Shown here: positions 9,316 through 17,675 of the stretch, piece after piece
Layout of the letters: each line of letters opens with the position of its first letter
Numbering within the stretch: position 1 is the first letter of the stretch
DNA from: CAZYAK01 sp964403335
GTDB taxonomy: Bacteria; Patescibacteriota; Gracilibacteria; Peribacterales; Peribacteraceae
DNA: 64,000 nt
Direction: 5' to 3'
Assembly (NCBI GenBank): GCA_964403335.1
Contig: CAYOFI010000003.1
Coordinates: 1-64,000 of the forward strand
The notes under the pieces: model-generated
Seen by the model: only the letters and a program-made list of their open reading frames with translations
The model's database searches: none
Told to the model about the DNA's origin: nothing
Program-made: the position numbers and the translations under genes

Positions 9316-9954
9316 ATGAATGAATTTTGGCAACTTGAATGGACCGGCCTGTACCAAGACCCCGTTCGGCATGCCGACATCAGCCGCTTCATCCACGATG
9401 GCCACCAGAACTCCGGCCCCTTCAACCTGGGACTGATTGCGCTGCAAAGCCACGAGGGAATTGACGCCGACAATGCCTACGTGGAACTTGATGCCTTCCG
9501 GCGCGTTCTGGAAGTGATGGAAGAACACCGCTTGGAGATCATCAATTTGCGCGCGTTGCATATGAGCTCGCCAGCCGATCGCTCATGCAATCAGCCGCTG
9601 AATCTGCGCGATTTGGTCACGCGAGCAAAGCAGGAATTGCAACGGGCATTGGGCATGCGCGTCGCGAATGATGTCGTGCTTTTTGAGGGGCTGCGGAGAT
9701 TCCGCCAGTACGTCTTGAGCGCCGTCGTGGTGGGCCCGTACGTGGACGAGCTGTTCGCGCGCATTGAACGGGATGAAATCGGCGGCAGAGACGTCTTGGC
9801 ACTCCTCGCGGAGGTGAATTTTTTTGCAAAAGAACAGTTGGCAACCGGCAACGAGCTGTATGCGGACAGCACTCTCGCGTGCGATACGAACGAATGCATC
9901 GTCGATATTCTGCAAGAATGGATCGACAACAATGTCGACGTGGATGATCTGTAA
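9316..9954 (+). CDS. Hypothetical protein, 212 aa
   Basis: I do not recognise a family. The protein is soluble, mixed alpha/beta and acidic, with no signal peptide or membrane segment. The C-terminus is very acidic (IDNNVDVDDL). A central helical part (NLRDLVTRAKQELQRALG) is followed by FRQYVLSAVVVGPYVDELF. The ATG at 9316 is the first in the frame; upstream are TACTCT and TACTGC, either of which could serve as a -10 box for a nearly leaderless message. It is set apart from the preceding gene by a terminator and followed 30 nt later by the membrane glycosyltransferase-like gene, which has its own -10 box. Confidence 0.65.
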   Translation: MNEFWQLEWTGLYQDPVRHADISRFIHDGHQNSGPFNLGLIALQSHEGIDADNAYVELDAFRRVLEVMEEHRLEIINLRALHMSSPADRSCNQPLNLRDLVTRAKQELQRALGMRVANDVVLFEGLRRFRQYVLSAVVVGPYVDELFARIERDEIGGRDVLALLAEVNFFAKEQLATGNELYADSTLACDTNECIVDILQEWIDNNVDVDDL

Positions 9955-9984
9955 GATCATCGCAAGATGCCATACACTCCGCCA

Positions 9985-11268
9985 ATGCGCGTATTTGCCC
10001 CTGTATTCGGCCTTATCGTCATCGCAGGAATACTCCTGCGCTTTGCGGGACTGGATGCCATGGAATTCAAAGGCGATGAATTCAAGGCATTCGCGCTGGC
10101 CGCTACGCATCTGCATAGTTTCTCGCTGCCATTAGTGGGGTTGCAGTCGTCCACGGGGCTCTTCAACCCGCCGTTTTTTCTGCTGCTGCTCTGGCCGCCG
10201 TTGCTCCTGAAAACAGATCCTGTCTTCGTGACGGGATGGATCGTGCTGCTGAACGCGGCGGGCATCGCGGGACTTGTTCTGTTGTTGCGCAAACTAGGCG
10301 GGGCACTGTTGGCATTTTCGACGACCGCCATCATCGCCACGTCGCCGTGGCTGTTTATTTTATCGCGGAAAATCTGGGCGCAGGATGCATTGTTCCCGTT
10401 TTTGATCCTGACGGGCTGGCTGCTGATTTCCTACATCCGGGACCGGCGCCCGTGGCAATTATGGAGTGCCGCGGCAAGCATGGCGCTGGTCACGCAGCTG
10501 CACATGAGCGCATGGGCTCTGCCCCTCGCCACGGTCCTCTGGATGGCGCTGCTGCACATCCGGCCGCGAGTGCGAGACATCGGGATCGCCGTCGCGATTT
10601 TCCTGACGCTCTACGCGCCGTACATCACCTTCCATGTCCAAGACGGCTTTAACAATCTCTCCGGCACAACCACGCAAGACGCCGCGGGAATCCTCGAACA
10701 ACTGCGCTGGCTGATCGGCATCAATGGTGCCGTGGGATTGGACTACATGTGGGGTCCCGTGACACCCGCGGCGATACCTCTGTGGCTTGTCCGTACCGCG
10801 GAAACAGCGACGTGGCTTGTGGGAATAGGGGCACTCGCCGGTCTGATCCTGATCATCAGAAATATCCTCAGCACGTCATCCACATTGCGTTATCCGCAGC
10901 ATCTGTCCGCGCTGGAACAGTACGTACTGTTTCTTCTGTGCGTCGCCATTCCGTCCCTGACCGGATACTTGGTATTGGGAGTCCCCGCGCTTCCGTTCTA
11001 TCACCTGATCTTCCTGCCGCTCATCCCGCTTCTCTGCTGCTATGCCCTCACCGAACTGCCTACAAAATTCCATCTGCCCGCAATGACTTCTGTGGGGATC
11101 ATCGCCAGCATCTTTCTGGGACTTACCTGGAGTTTCCAGAACGTCACCCTCCATCACTCCGAACAACTGACAGGGGACTACGGAGTGCCCTACCGCAATG
11201 ACGAGACCAAATGGGCGCCGTATATCGAAGCCGTCCAAAACGGCCGGGTGCGGGTGCCGGGGGAGTGA
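9985..11268 (+). CDS. GT39-like polytopic membrane glycosyltransferase
   Basis: A 427-aa protein with about nine or ten hydrophobic helices and an early acidic motif MEFKGDE after the first helix, as in the ArnT/PMT (GT39, GT-C fold) families that transfer sugars from polyprenyl-phosphate donors on the outer face of the membrane. The target could be lipid, cell wall or surface protein. The frame starts at 9967, but TACACT (9973-9978) lies inside that extension and ends 6 nt before ATG 9985, which gives a start (MRVFAPVFGLIV) opening directly with the first membrane helix. tRNA-Trp follows about 50 nt after the stop. Confidence 0.75.
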   Translation: MRVFAPVFGLIVIAGILLRFAGLDAMEFKGDEFKAFALAATHLHSFSLPLVGLQSSTGLFNPPFFLLLLWPPLLLKTDPVFVTGWIVLLNAAGIAGLVLLLRKLGGALLAFSTTAIIATSPWLFILSRKIWAQDALFPFLILTGWLLISYIRDRRPWQLWSAAASMALVTQLHMSAWALPLATVLWMALLHIRPRVRDIGIAVAIFLTLYAPYITFHVQDGFNNLSGTTTQDAAGILEQLRWLIGINGAVGLDYMWGPVTPAAIPLWLVRTAETATWLVGIGALAGLILIIRNILSTSSTLRYPQHLSALEQYVLFLLCVAIPSLTGYLVLGVPALPFYHLIFLPLIPLLCCYALTELPTKFHLPAMTSVGIIASIFLGLTWSFQNVTLHHSEQLTGDYGVPYRNDETKWAPYIEAVQNGRVRVPGE

Positions 11269-11317
11269 TGCGCACTATTCACTTCGCTTATTTCAGGATA
11301 AAATCACCGTATCCCCA

Positions 11318-11393
11318 AGGCGCGTAGCTCAGCTGGTAGAGCACAGGTCTCCAAAACCTGGGGTCGCAGGTTCGAGCCCTGCCGCGCCTGCCA
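11318..11393 (+). tRNA. trnW: tRNA-Trp (anticodon CCA)
   Basis: Full cloverleaf: acceptor AGGCGCG/CGCGCCT, D-arm GCTC/GAGC, anticodon stem CAGGT/ACCTG with loop CTCCAAA, TPsi arm GCAGG-TTCGAGC-CCTGC, discriminator G and an encoded CCA end. An A/T-rich GATAAAAT about 20 nt upstream may be the promoter. Confidence 0.97.
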
Positions 11394-11489
11394 TCCGTCT
11401 TCATCAGCTGCGGCTGACTACGACGCGATGGCTACCACATAATGCGAGTCTCGTCGTAGCCCAGAGGCGAAGACGGACCGCGCCTGCCA
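11382..11489. repeat. 12-bp direct repeat of the tRNA-Trp 3' end flanking a small inverted-repeat element
   Basis: The last 12 nt of the tRNA, CCGCGCCTGCCA (11382-11393), recur exactly at 11478-11489. Between them TCCGTCTTC is matched by GAAGACGGA directly inside each direct repeat, and CTACGACG by CGTCGTAG further in, giving a cruciform-capable unit of about 85 bp. Duplication of a tRNA 3' end around an insert is what integration at a tRNA attachment site leaves, though the insert is far too small to encode an integrase. Confidence 0.7.
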
Positions 11490-11632
11490 AAGCTAAAAAT
11501 TCACTTCATCTAGACCGTTTTTGGATCTTCCAAGAGAAGAAGATCCGCACATTCGCCACTTCGATGCCCTTCCCGGCAACGTCCGTATGGAGATTTTGTC
11601 AGTATAGGCAGTGTCTTTCCTCCTCCACTCCC

Positions 11633-11854
11633 ATGCCTGAAGTTCTCTATGCTCCCCCAACTGTCGAACAGACAACTCACAATCAACTCTTCGTTCTCAA
11701 GCCTTGGCTTCCGGCATTGGAACAGTCAGGCGCAACCACTCATGATGAAGTGAACCTGCTCCTCGCCGATCCCGCAGCCTATGCGGAACGTATTGCCAAC
11801 TTGTATGACATCGTGCGCTTGATCGAAATCAATCGCGCCACGGAAGTGGATTGA
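11633..11854 (+). CDS. Small hypothetical protein, 73 aa
   Basis: No known family. It is a short acidic helical protein (NQLFVLKPWLPALEQSG, then AERIANLYDIVRLIEINR). The open frame reaches back through the tRNA gene, which cannot be translated sequence, so the start is taken at ATG 11633. A possible -10 box TATAGG lies 24 nt upstream, leaving a short leader. The stop is 3 nt from the end of the convergent topA gene. Its protein-like composition and clean end favour a real gene, but support is modest. Confidence 0.5.
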   Translation: MPEVLYAPPTVEQTTHNQLFVLKPWLPALEQSGATTHDEVNLLLADPAAYAERIANLYDIVRLIEINRATEVD

Positions 11855-11857
11855 TTC

Positions 11858-14236
11858 TTATCCCCGCTTTCGCCACTTACTGGGACCCCTCTCCCGCTTT
11901 TTCACCAAGATCTCGATCGCGTCGGCGGTCGTGAGCGTATCCGGGTCACGCTTTTTGCCCAGGCTCGCGTTGGTGGTGCCGTCGGTGATGTAGTGCCCGA
12001 AGCGGCCGGTCTTGAGCATGATTTCGCCGCCTGAAGTCGGATCCGGACCGAATGTGCGCAGCGGCTTGGAGGCCTCTTTCTTGCGCTGCACGCCTTCGTT
12101 GATGAGCGCGATGCATTCTTCCAAATTAATAGAGACCGGATTTTTATCCAGCGGGAGTGTGACCGTCACGGTGCCGTTTTTGATGTACGGCCCAAAGCGT
12201 CCGAGTGCGACAGTTACCGGTTCGCCGTTATTCTCGCCAACCGTGCGCGGGAAGCTGAGGAGTGACAGAGCTTGTTCCAACGTGACGTTATCGATACTGA
12301 TGTGCTTGGGGATCGACGCGCTCTTGAGCTTGATTTTCTTCACGCCTTTTTTCTTCTCCGGCAATTCCTCCGGCCGCCCGATCTGCACGTACGGTCCGAA
12401 GCGTCCGATCTTCGCGAGCACGTCTTTGCCGGTTTCCGGATCGACGCCCAGCACGCGCTCCTTCATCACGTCTTTCTTGGAGATCTCTTCCGTCTTGGCA
12501 TCCACGCGGTGTTTGAAGGGGCCATAGAAGCCTTTCAAGAAGACGGCGCCCGTGGTCTGGCCGTCGGCGACGTCGTCCAGGTTCTGCTCCATTTTTGCGG
12601 TGAACGCGAGGTCCACGATATTTTCAAAATGTTCGCTCAAGAGATCCGTGACCATGAACGCCACATCCTGCGGCACCAGTTGTTTGCCTTCTTTGATGAT
12701 GTAGCCGCGCGCCTGGATCGTCGAAATCGTCGGCGCGTACGTGCTCGGGCGGCCGATGCCTTCTTCTTCCATTTTTTTCACAAGGCTCGCTTCTGTGTAG
12801 CGGGGTGGCGGCTTGGTGAAGTGCTGTTCGGTCTTCAGCGGTTCACCCAGTTTCAACGTTTCGCCGACCGTGAGCGGCGGCAATAATTTTTCGCCGGGCT
12901 CCACGTCGTCATCTTTGCGCGCATCGCCTTCGTCTTTGCCTTCCTGATACACGCGCATGAAGCCATCGAACGTCACGGTCTGGCCCGTGGCGCGGAAGGT
13001 GTAACTTGGCACGACTCCCGCAGGAGACGGCTTGCGGGCCGTGATATCGGCGCCGACGCGCTTGAGTTCCGCAGCGGCCATCTGCGTGGCCATCGTGCGG
13101 TTCCAGATGAGGGTGTAGAGCTTGAGTTGCTGGTGATCCAAAATTCCGGCGAGTGACTGCGGCGTGCGTTCCATCTCCGTCGGACGGATGGCTTCGTGCG
13201 CTTCCTGCGCGCCTTTCGCTTTGGTTTTGTAGCGGCGCGCTTCGGAGAGCAAATACTCGCGGCCGTAGAGTTTTTGAATCGTCGTGTTGCAATCGGCGAG
13301 CGCTTTGTCGCTGAGGTTGACGGAGTCCGTACGCATGTAGGTGATTAACCCCATCGAACCTTCGCTGCGCCCCAAGCTGACACCTTCGTACAACTGCTGC
13401 GCGACGGCCATCGTTTGGCGGACGGAGAAGCCCAATTTGCGGGCACCTTCCTGCTGCAGAGTGGACGTCGTGAACGGCGGCGGGGGAGTCTTTTTGATTT
13501 CGCGTTCATCGAGCGCCGCGACGGTGTAATCGGCACCATCGAGATCGGATACGATCTGTTGAATATCCGCTTCGCTCTTGGGTTCGATCTTCTGTCCGTC
13601 CTTCTTGCTGAGTGACGCCAGGAATTGCGCCTTCGTCGCTTTTTCCAACAACGCGTCGACAGTCCAATACTCTTCTGGCTTGAACGCTTTAATCTCGCGC
13701 TCGCGGTCGACGATAATTTTGACGGCGACGGATTGCACGCGGCCCGCGGAGAGTCCGCGGTACACCTTCTTCCACAAGAACGGGGACAGCGTGTACCCGA
13801 CTAAGCGATCAAGCACGCGGCGCGCCTGCTGCGCATCCACCAACTTCATGTCGATGGTGCGGGGATTGGCGACCGCAGCCTTGATGGCGGTCTCCGTAAT
13901 TTCATGGAAGACAATGCGCTTCACCTCTTTGGGATCGCGTTTCAGCACTTGGGTCAGATGCCAACCGATGGCTTCCCCTTCACGATCTTCATCAGTCGCG
14001 ATCCACAAGTCACCGGCCTCCTTCAGCGCGGCTTTTAATTTTTTCACGACGGTCTGTTTTTCCTTCGGCACTTCGTACTCGGGCTCGAAATCTCCATCGA
14101 CGTCGACCGCAATCGTCGAGCTGGGAAGATCGCGCACGTGGCCCATCGAGGCTTGGACATCGTAGTCTTTGCCCAAAAAACGCTTGATGGTTTTGGCCTT
14201 TGCCGGTGACTCTACAATAACAAGATGCTTAGCCAT
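11858..14236 (-). CDS. topA: DNA topoisomerase I
   Basis: A 792-aa type IA topoisomerase, which relaxes negative supercoils through a 5'-phosphotyrosyl link. The Toprim domain is clear: HLVIVESPAKAKTIKRFLG with its Glu, and ATDEDREGEAIGWH with the metal-binding Asp cluster. The catalytic Tyr lies in SMGLITYMRTDSVNLSD. The C-terminus has several GRFGPY/GRFGHY repeats of the topoisomerase C-terminal repeat kind; the cysteine zinc fingers of the E. coli enzyme are absent. The frame opens 33 nt upstream, but MAKHLVIVES is the conserved N-terminus and TATCGT ends 10 nt before ATG 14236, so that start is chosen. The gene is convergent with the 73-aa gene and divergent from HU. Confidence 0.97.
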   Translation of the reverse strand: MAKHLVIVESPAKAKTIKRFLGKDYDVQASMGHVRDLPSSTIAVDVDGDFEPEYEVPKEKQTVVKKLKAALKEAGDLWIATDEDREGEAIGWHLTQVLKRDPKEVKRIVFHEITETAIKAAVANPRTIDMKLVDAQQARRVLDRLVGYTLSPFLWKKVYRGLSAGRVQSVAVKIIVDREREIKAFKPEEYWTVDALLEKATKAQFLASLSKKDGQKIEPKSEADIQQIVSDLDGADYTVAALDEREIKKTPPPPFTTSTLQQEGARKLGFSVRQTMAVAQQLYEGVSLGRSEGSMGLITYMRTDSVNLSDKALADCNTTIQKLYGREYLLSEARRYKTKAKGAQEAHEAIRPTEMERTPQSLAGILDHQQLKLYTLIWNRTMATQMAAAELKRVGADITARKPSPAGVVPSYTFRATGQTVTFDGFMRVYQEGKDEGDARKDDDVEPGEKLLPPLTVGETLKLGEPLKTEQHFTKPPPRYTEASLVKKMEEEGIGRPSTYAPTISTIQARGYIIKEGKQLVPQDVAFMVTDLLSEHFENIVDLAFTAKMEQNLDDVADGQTTGAVFLKGFYGPFKHRVDAKTEEISKKDVMKERVLGVDPETGKDVLAKIGRFGPYVQIGRPEELPEKKKGVKKIKLKSASIPKHISIDNVTLEQALSLLSFPRTVGENNGEPVTVALGRFGPYIKNGTVTVTLPLDKNPVSINLEECIALINEGVQRKKEASKPLRTFGPDPTSGGEIMLKTGRFGHYITDGTTNASLGKKRDPDTLTTADAIEILVKKRERGPSKWRKRG

Positions 14237-14637
14237 TCGAAGGGGAACGATAGTCGAGAGAGGGGGCACTCGCCAGCCGTAGCAGAAGAACTCACGTGAA
14301 ACGAAGACGACTCACTGCTGCAATCACATTGTACCGTGCAATCTTCTGTGAAGGCTGGAGCCTAGAGAGAGGAGAGTGATGCTGTCAAAAAAGAAACGGG
14401 ATATTGACGCGTTGAAAATTTCTGCGATGGATGCAAAATTCGGTGAGGAAAAGGGCATTTGACGTACAGTTTTCGTGCTCATGATTTTGCGCTGAGCCGA
14501 GCCACTTTCAGATGTTTATGCGGTATGCAAGCCGAAGAGTCAATAGATATGGCTTGCACAAGCCAAAAGCGGGGGTACACTTCGCGCTGAGCCACGTACG
14601 AAACGTGGTCGCCGTACTTCCTTCCTCTCCCCATTTT
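14237..14637. promoter_or_regulatory. Intergenic region between topA and the HU gene
   Basis: About 400 bases without a convincing gene. It holds the topA promoter on the left, a possible 27-codon frame at 14379-14462 after a purine-rich GGAGAG, the repeated words CGCTGAGCCGAG (14492) and CGCTGAGCCACG (14585), and a hairpin CCACGT-ACGAA-ACGTGG (14592-14608) close to the HU start. TACACT at about 14576 and TACTTC just before the HU ATG are candidate -10 boxes. The hairpin may be a binding site or control element for HU. Confidence 0.45.
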
Positions 14638-14913
14638 ATGTCCAAGCAGGATCTGATCGCGGCTATCGCGGACGCTGCCGGCATCACGAAGCGCGCTGCT
14701 TCCGACGCGCTCCAGGCTGTGATTAACATCGTCGTGAAGAACCTCAAGAAGGGTCAGCCCGTCACCATCACCGGTTTCGGCACCTTCAAGCTCAGCCACC
14801 GCGCCGCGCGCCAGGGTGTGAACCCCCGCAACCCGACGCAGAAGATCTCCATCCCCGCGATGAAGGTCCCGTCGTTCAAGGCCGGCAAGACGCTGAAGGA
14901 CGCCGTCCGTTAA
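14638..14913 (+). CDS. hup: DNA-binding protein HU
   Basis: A 91-aa histone-like nucleoid protein of the HU/IHF family, which binds and bends DNA as a dimer. The protein begins MSKQDLIAAIADAAG, and the DNA-binding arm is GFGTFKLSHRAARQGVNP with the proline at its tip region; the end is FKAGKTLKDAVR. The length matches the family exactly. The frame stays open 126 nt further upstream, but that part is not HU-like and ATG 14638 gives the standard N-terminus. A strong terminator follows the stop, so the gene is probably transcribed alone. Confidence 0.96.
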   Translation: MSKQDLIAAIADAAGITKRAASDALQAVINIVVKNLKKGQPVTITGFGTFKLSHRAARQGVNPRNPTQKISIPAMKVPSFKAGKTLKDAVR

Positions 14914-14935
14914 TCTCCCTTTCGACTTTTAAAAA

Positions 14936-14965
14936 AAGCCTCCATGTATGTGGGGGCTTCTTTTT
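14936..14965 (+). terminator. Rho-independent terminator of the HU gene
   Basis: AAGCCTCCA-TGTATG-TGGGGGCTT (9-bp stem with one G-T pair, 6-nt loop) followed by CTTTTT, 23 nt after the stop. Confidence 0.9.
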
Positions 14966-14977
14966 GAGGATTGCAAA

Positions 14978-15051
14978 GAAACCGATGGAACCGAGGAAAC
15001 CGACGAAAGATCCTCGGTTTCCTCGTACTCTTCGGTTACATCGGTTTCCTC
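14978..15051. repeat. Inverted repeat of 9-nt units, AACCGA type
   Basis: Left arm reads in 9-nt steps (GAAACCGAT, GGAACCGAG, GAAACCGAC); right arm is its inverted, imperfect partner (TCCTCGGTT, TCCTCGTAC, TCTTCGGTT, ACATCGGTT). It lies between the HU terminator and khpB. Same design as the repeats at 18808, 23435, 30435, 49737, 55123 and 62820, with a different core word. Confidence 0.8.
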
Positions 15052-15104
15052 AATCTGGTGTTCTTGGCTTCCAGCACCTATGCTATTCTGCCCTCCGCAC
15101 CCCC

Positions 15105-15662
15105 ATGGACCACGCACAGCTCCAAGACATCCTCGGCAATCTCCTCACCCGCCTCTCGCTCCCGTTTACGCGGATAGATGTGCGTGATGAAAAAGACCTG
15201 ACGCGCGTCGAGATCGTCTCGACCGACGCAAGCCGCATCATCGGCTGGCATGGGGAAACGTTGAATTCATTGCAGCATTTATTGAAGTCTCTCATCCGTT
15301 CCCTGGAGAAACTCGACCGCAGTCCGTTTTTGGTCTTGGACGTGGACGGCTACCGCACGGGCCAGGAAGAGAAAGTCCGCAAGATCGCCGAACAAAAAGC
15401 CGACTTCGTCCGAAGAACGGGCAACCGCATCGCACTCGCCCCCATGAGCCCGTACTTCCGCCGCATCGTCCACTTGCACGTCGCCAACACGCCCGGCCTC
15501 ACGGACCTCACCACGGAAAGCGTCGGCGAAGGCGAGTACCGCCAGATCGTGATGAAATTGAAAGCAGGAAAAGTCGGTTCAGAATCCTCCGCCGACAGCA
15601 ACGGCGAAGAGCTCACACCGGTGATGAGCAAGGATGACGGGTTGGAGAATTTGGATATTTGA
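15105..15662 (+). CDS. khpB: KhpB/Jag-type RNA-binding protein (KH and R3H)
   Basis: A 185-aa RNA-binding protein. The KH-II domain has its GxxG loop in IIGWHGETLNSLQHLL; the R3H domain follows, with RTGNRIALAPMSPYFRRIVH, where the Arg and His give the family its name. Relatives (KhpB, Jag, EloR) bind RNA with KhpA and influence cell elongation and division. The Jag_N domain of firmicute proteins is missing, giving a short form, and the tail from about residue 150 is low-complexity and acidic. The frame extends upstream through the inverted repeat, so the ATG at 15105 is used, 15 nt after a TATTCT box. Confidence 0.9.
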   Translation: MDHAQLQDILGNLLTRLSLPFTRIDVRDEKDLTRVEIVSTDASRIIGWHGETLNSLQHLLKSLIRSLEKLDRSPFLVLDVDGYRTGQEEKVRKIAEQKADFVRRTGNRIALAPMSPYFRRIVHLHVANTPGLTDLTTESVGEGEYRQIVMKLKAGKVGSESSADSNGEELTPVMSKDDGLENLDI

Positions 15663-15665
15663 TTC

Positions 15666-15692
15666 CCTCCCCCAGCGTGTAGCCAGGGGAGG
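15666..15692. terminator. Hairpin between convergent khpB and helical-repeat gene
   Basis: CCTCCCC and GGGGAGG pair over a 13-nt loop just after the khpB stop. No strong T-run on either side, so it may be a weak two-way terminator. Confidence 0.5.
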
Positions 15693-15717
15693 ATGCAGTG
15701 CATCTGTTTTCAGGGGT

Positions 15718-16434
15718 TCAGGGGCGATTTTGCAGCCGTCGCCAGTACTCCTCCGCTTGCTCTTTTTTCTTCTTATCCTGCCAACGATGGTACGCGGCAG
15801 AGAGAGGATCGCGAATGGGAAGCTTCGCCTGCTCGTAGATTTCGGCAAGCCGCAGATGCGGCTCGAAATCTTTGTCCCCGCCCCAGTCAGCGGGCACTAA
15901 CTCCTCGAATGCGGTGATGGCTTCGTGCCACTGCTTTGCTGACTGCAGACAACACGCTCTCTGGTACCGAGCATGTTGAAGCAGGAATGCGACTTTCTTG
16001 TCGCTCAAACAGAGAATCAGATGCTCATCCCAGCTCTGCGCTGCAGCGTCATGCTGGCTAAGACGAGTCTGGAGATTTGCACGCCGTTCGAGCGCACGGC
16101 ACATCTCAAAGTTTTTGAAGTATGCCCACTCCTCATACTTCTCCCACTGTCGATACGCTGCGATCTCCTCGTCGATGGCAACGACTGCTTCTTCGAACTT
16201 CTCTTCCTTTTCGAGTTGCTCGGCCTTTTCCTTGGCCTTTCCAGCCTTGACCCAGGCGGCCCACGCTTCGGCGGACTTCTGTTCCCCGGTGGGAGCGGGC
16301 TGCTGCTCTTCGAACTTGGACCGCTCGACCTCGACCGGCTTCTCCGCAGGGTGGAAGAAGATGAAACAGTACTGCATCCCGAGAAGCGCGAAGACCACCA
16401 TGATCACGATGGCGATACCCTTCAGCATCTTCAT
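15718..16434 (-). CDS. Membrane-anchored TPR-like protein, paralogue 1
   Basis: A 238-aa protein with one N-terminal membrane helix (GIAIVIMVVFALLGMQYCFI) and a long helical region outside it, likely TPR-type repeats: FEEAVVAIDEEIAAYRQ, HDAAAQSWDEHLILCL, WHEAITAFEELVPADWG. It is a clear paralogue of the next gene upstream: both share the pattern YxxACCLQxAKQW..AI..FE..(L/V)PADxG..DFEPHLRLAE(I/V)YE. The start is MKMLKG at 16434, preceded 4 nt away by a perfect AGGAGG, unlike almost every other gene here. Function unknown; the repeat architecture suggests protein binding at the membrane. Confidence 0.78.
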   Translation of the reverse strand: MKMLKGIAIVIMVVFALLGMQYCFIFFHPAEKPVEVERSKFEEQQPAPTGEQKSAEAWAAWVKAGKAKEKAEQLEKEEKFEEAVVAIDEEIAAYRQWEKYEEWAYFKNFEMCRALERRANLQTRLSQHDAAAQSWDEHLILCLSDKKVAFLLQHARYQRACCLQSAKQWHEAITAFEELVPADWGGDKDFEPHLRLAEIYEQAKLPIRDPLSAAYHRWQDKKKKEQAEEYWRRLQNRP

Positions 16435-16437
16435 AGA

Positions 16438-16444
16438 ACCTCCT
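16438..16444 (-). promoter_or_regulatory. Strong Shine-Dalgarno site of paralogue 1
   Basis: AGGAGGT on the minus strand, 3-4 nt before ATG 16434. One of only two such sites seen in the window; it decides the start over the ATG 42 nt upstream. Confidence 0.8.
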
Positions 16445-16559
16445 GTGAATTGAAGAATCGATGCACTTGTGAACACAGCAACGTGCTGCGGTTCTTGTAT
16501 TCTTTTATCATAAAATTATCTATCTGTCGATGGTCTGATGCAGGGCGCACCACAAAAGA

Positions 16560-16594
16560 CCCCTCGCCCAGCACATGACGTGCTGGATGAGGGG
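16560..16594 (-). terminator. Rho-independent terminator of paralogue 2
   Basis: On the minus strand CCCCTC and GAGGGG pair around CAGCAC/GTGCTG, with a 3x3 internal loop and a 5-nt end loop, then TCTTTT. It lies 18 nt after the stop of the gene at 16612 and separates the two paralogues' transcripts. Confidence 0.85.
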
Positions 16595-16611
16595 AAGAAG
16601 TGCATCTTCTT

Positions 16612-17553
16612 TCAGTTGTTCGGAACCCGCGGCTGTGGGCCGGGTAGGACGCCCGGAGTATTCTGCAGCCTGATCCACCATGGATCAGAAATACCCGGGA
16701 ACCGCTGGTCCAGAGTCCTGAGAGGCTCCTTCATTTCGTCCTTCTGCCTCTTATCGATGCTGCGATACTTCGCCGCCTTCTGTAGATCGCGAAGTGGCGG
16801 GTCTGCCGCTTCGTAGACCTCCGCCAAGCGCAGGTGAGGCTCGAATTCCTTTTCACCATAGTCAGCGGGAAGCATCTGTTCGAATTCCGCGATGGCCTTC
16901 TGCCATTGCTTCGCCCGCTGTAAACAGCAGGCGTATTCGTAGGAAAATTCACGGAGAATCTTTCTCCAGTATTCCGTTTTCCCGGCGAACTCGAATAGGT
17001 CCTCCCAGCTCTTCACAGCAGCATCGTGCCGTCCGAGCTTGGTGAGAAGCCGCGCGTGTATTTTGACACTTGGGGCCAGTGAAGCATGGACCCCATGCGT
17101 CTGATTAGGATCATCGATCGGGGACTTGTAGCGACGGATGACTTCCTCGAGAATCGCGACTGCTTCCAGCACTCTTCCCTCGTTCTCCAGCTTCCTTGCG
17201 ATCTCCTCTAAGACCGGATTGATGGGATTTCTCTGGAGGATGACCTGCCTTTGCAGCTCTTCTCCGATCGAGCGTTGCGAATTGTCCTTCTGGAGTTGAG
17301 CGATCGGCTTGGGTTCCTCGTTAGCCTGCTTGGCAGGCGACTGATCCGAGCGGTACGTCGCCCAGATCAGGACACTCATGGCTGCCACGGCCATGAAGCC
17401 ACAGAAAAACATTTCCTTAGGAGCTTCGAAGGAGCGCTTGCGCACCTCAGAATTCCATAGGAAAACTCCGACGAAGGATGCCACCAGGAACACCGCCATG
17501 AAGGCGGCTCCCAAGTAAGCGATCGTCGTCGCCGTGAAATCGATCCACGTCAT
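16612..17553 (-). CDS. Membrane-anchored TPR-like protein, paralogue 2
   Basis: A 313-aa protein with two N-terminal membrane helices (about residues 7-33 and 48-67) followed by a helical repeat region related to the 238-aa neighbour downstream: LEAVAILEEVIRRYK, HDAAVKSWEDLFEFAG, WQKAIAEFEQMLPADYG, FEPHLRLAEVYEAA. The extra length lies in the second helix and the linker. The start at 17553 (MTWIDF) is chosen because GGGAGGAG stands 7 nt before it; the frame itself opens 66 nt further up. The leader shares the words GTGCATCG and CACAATT/TTCAATTCAC with paralogue 1, which points to duplication of the whole gene with its control region. Confidence 0.78.
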   Translation of the reverse strand: MTWIDFTATTIAYLGAAFMAVFLVASFVGVFLWNSEVRKRSFEAPKEMFFCGFMAVAAMSVLIWATYRSDQSPAKQANEEPKPIAQLQKDNSQRSIGEELQRQVILQRNPINPVLEEIARKLENEGRVLEAVAILEEVIRRYKSPIDDPNQTHGVHASLAPSVKIHARLLTKLGRHDAAVKSWEDLFEFAGKTEYWRKILREFSYEYACCLQRAKQWQKAIAEFEQMLPADYGEKEFEPHLRLAEVYEAADPPLRDLQKAAKYRSIDKRQKDEMKEPLRTLDQRFPGISDPWWIRLQNTPGVLPGPQPRVPNN

Positions 17554-17560
17554 GAAACAT

Positions 17561-17567
17561 CTCCTCC
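17561..17567 (-). promoter_or_regulatory. Shine-Dalgarno site of paralogue 2
   Basis: GGAGGAG-type purine run on the minus strand about 7 nt before ATG 17553; fixes the start. Further up, GATATAGATATAAAG near 17630 looks like the -10 region. Confidence 0.75.
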
Positions 17568-17675
17568 CGAACAATTGTGAAAGACCGATGCACTCGAGAA
17601 CTGCAGCCACAAGCCACAATCCTTTATATCTATATCATGAAATATATGAATTGTCTATTAAATGCTCCTGTTTCT

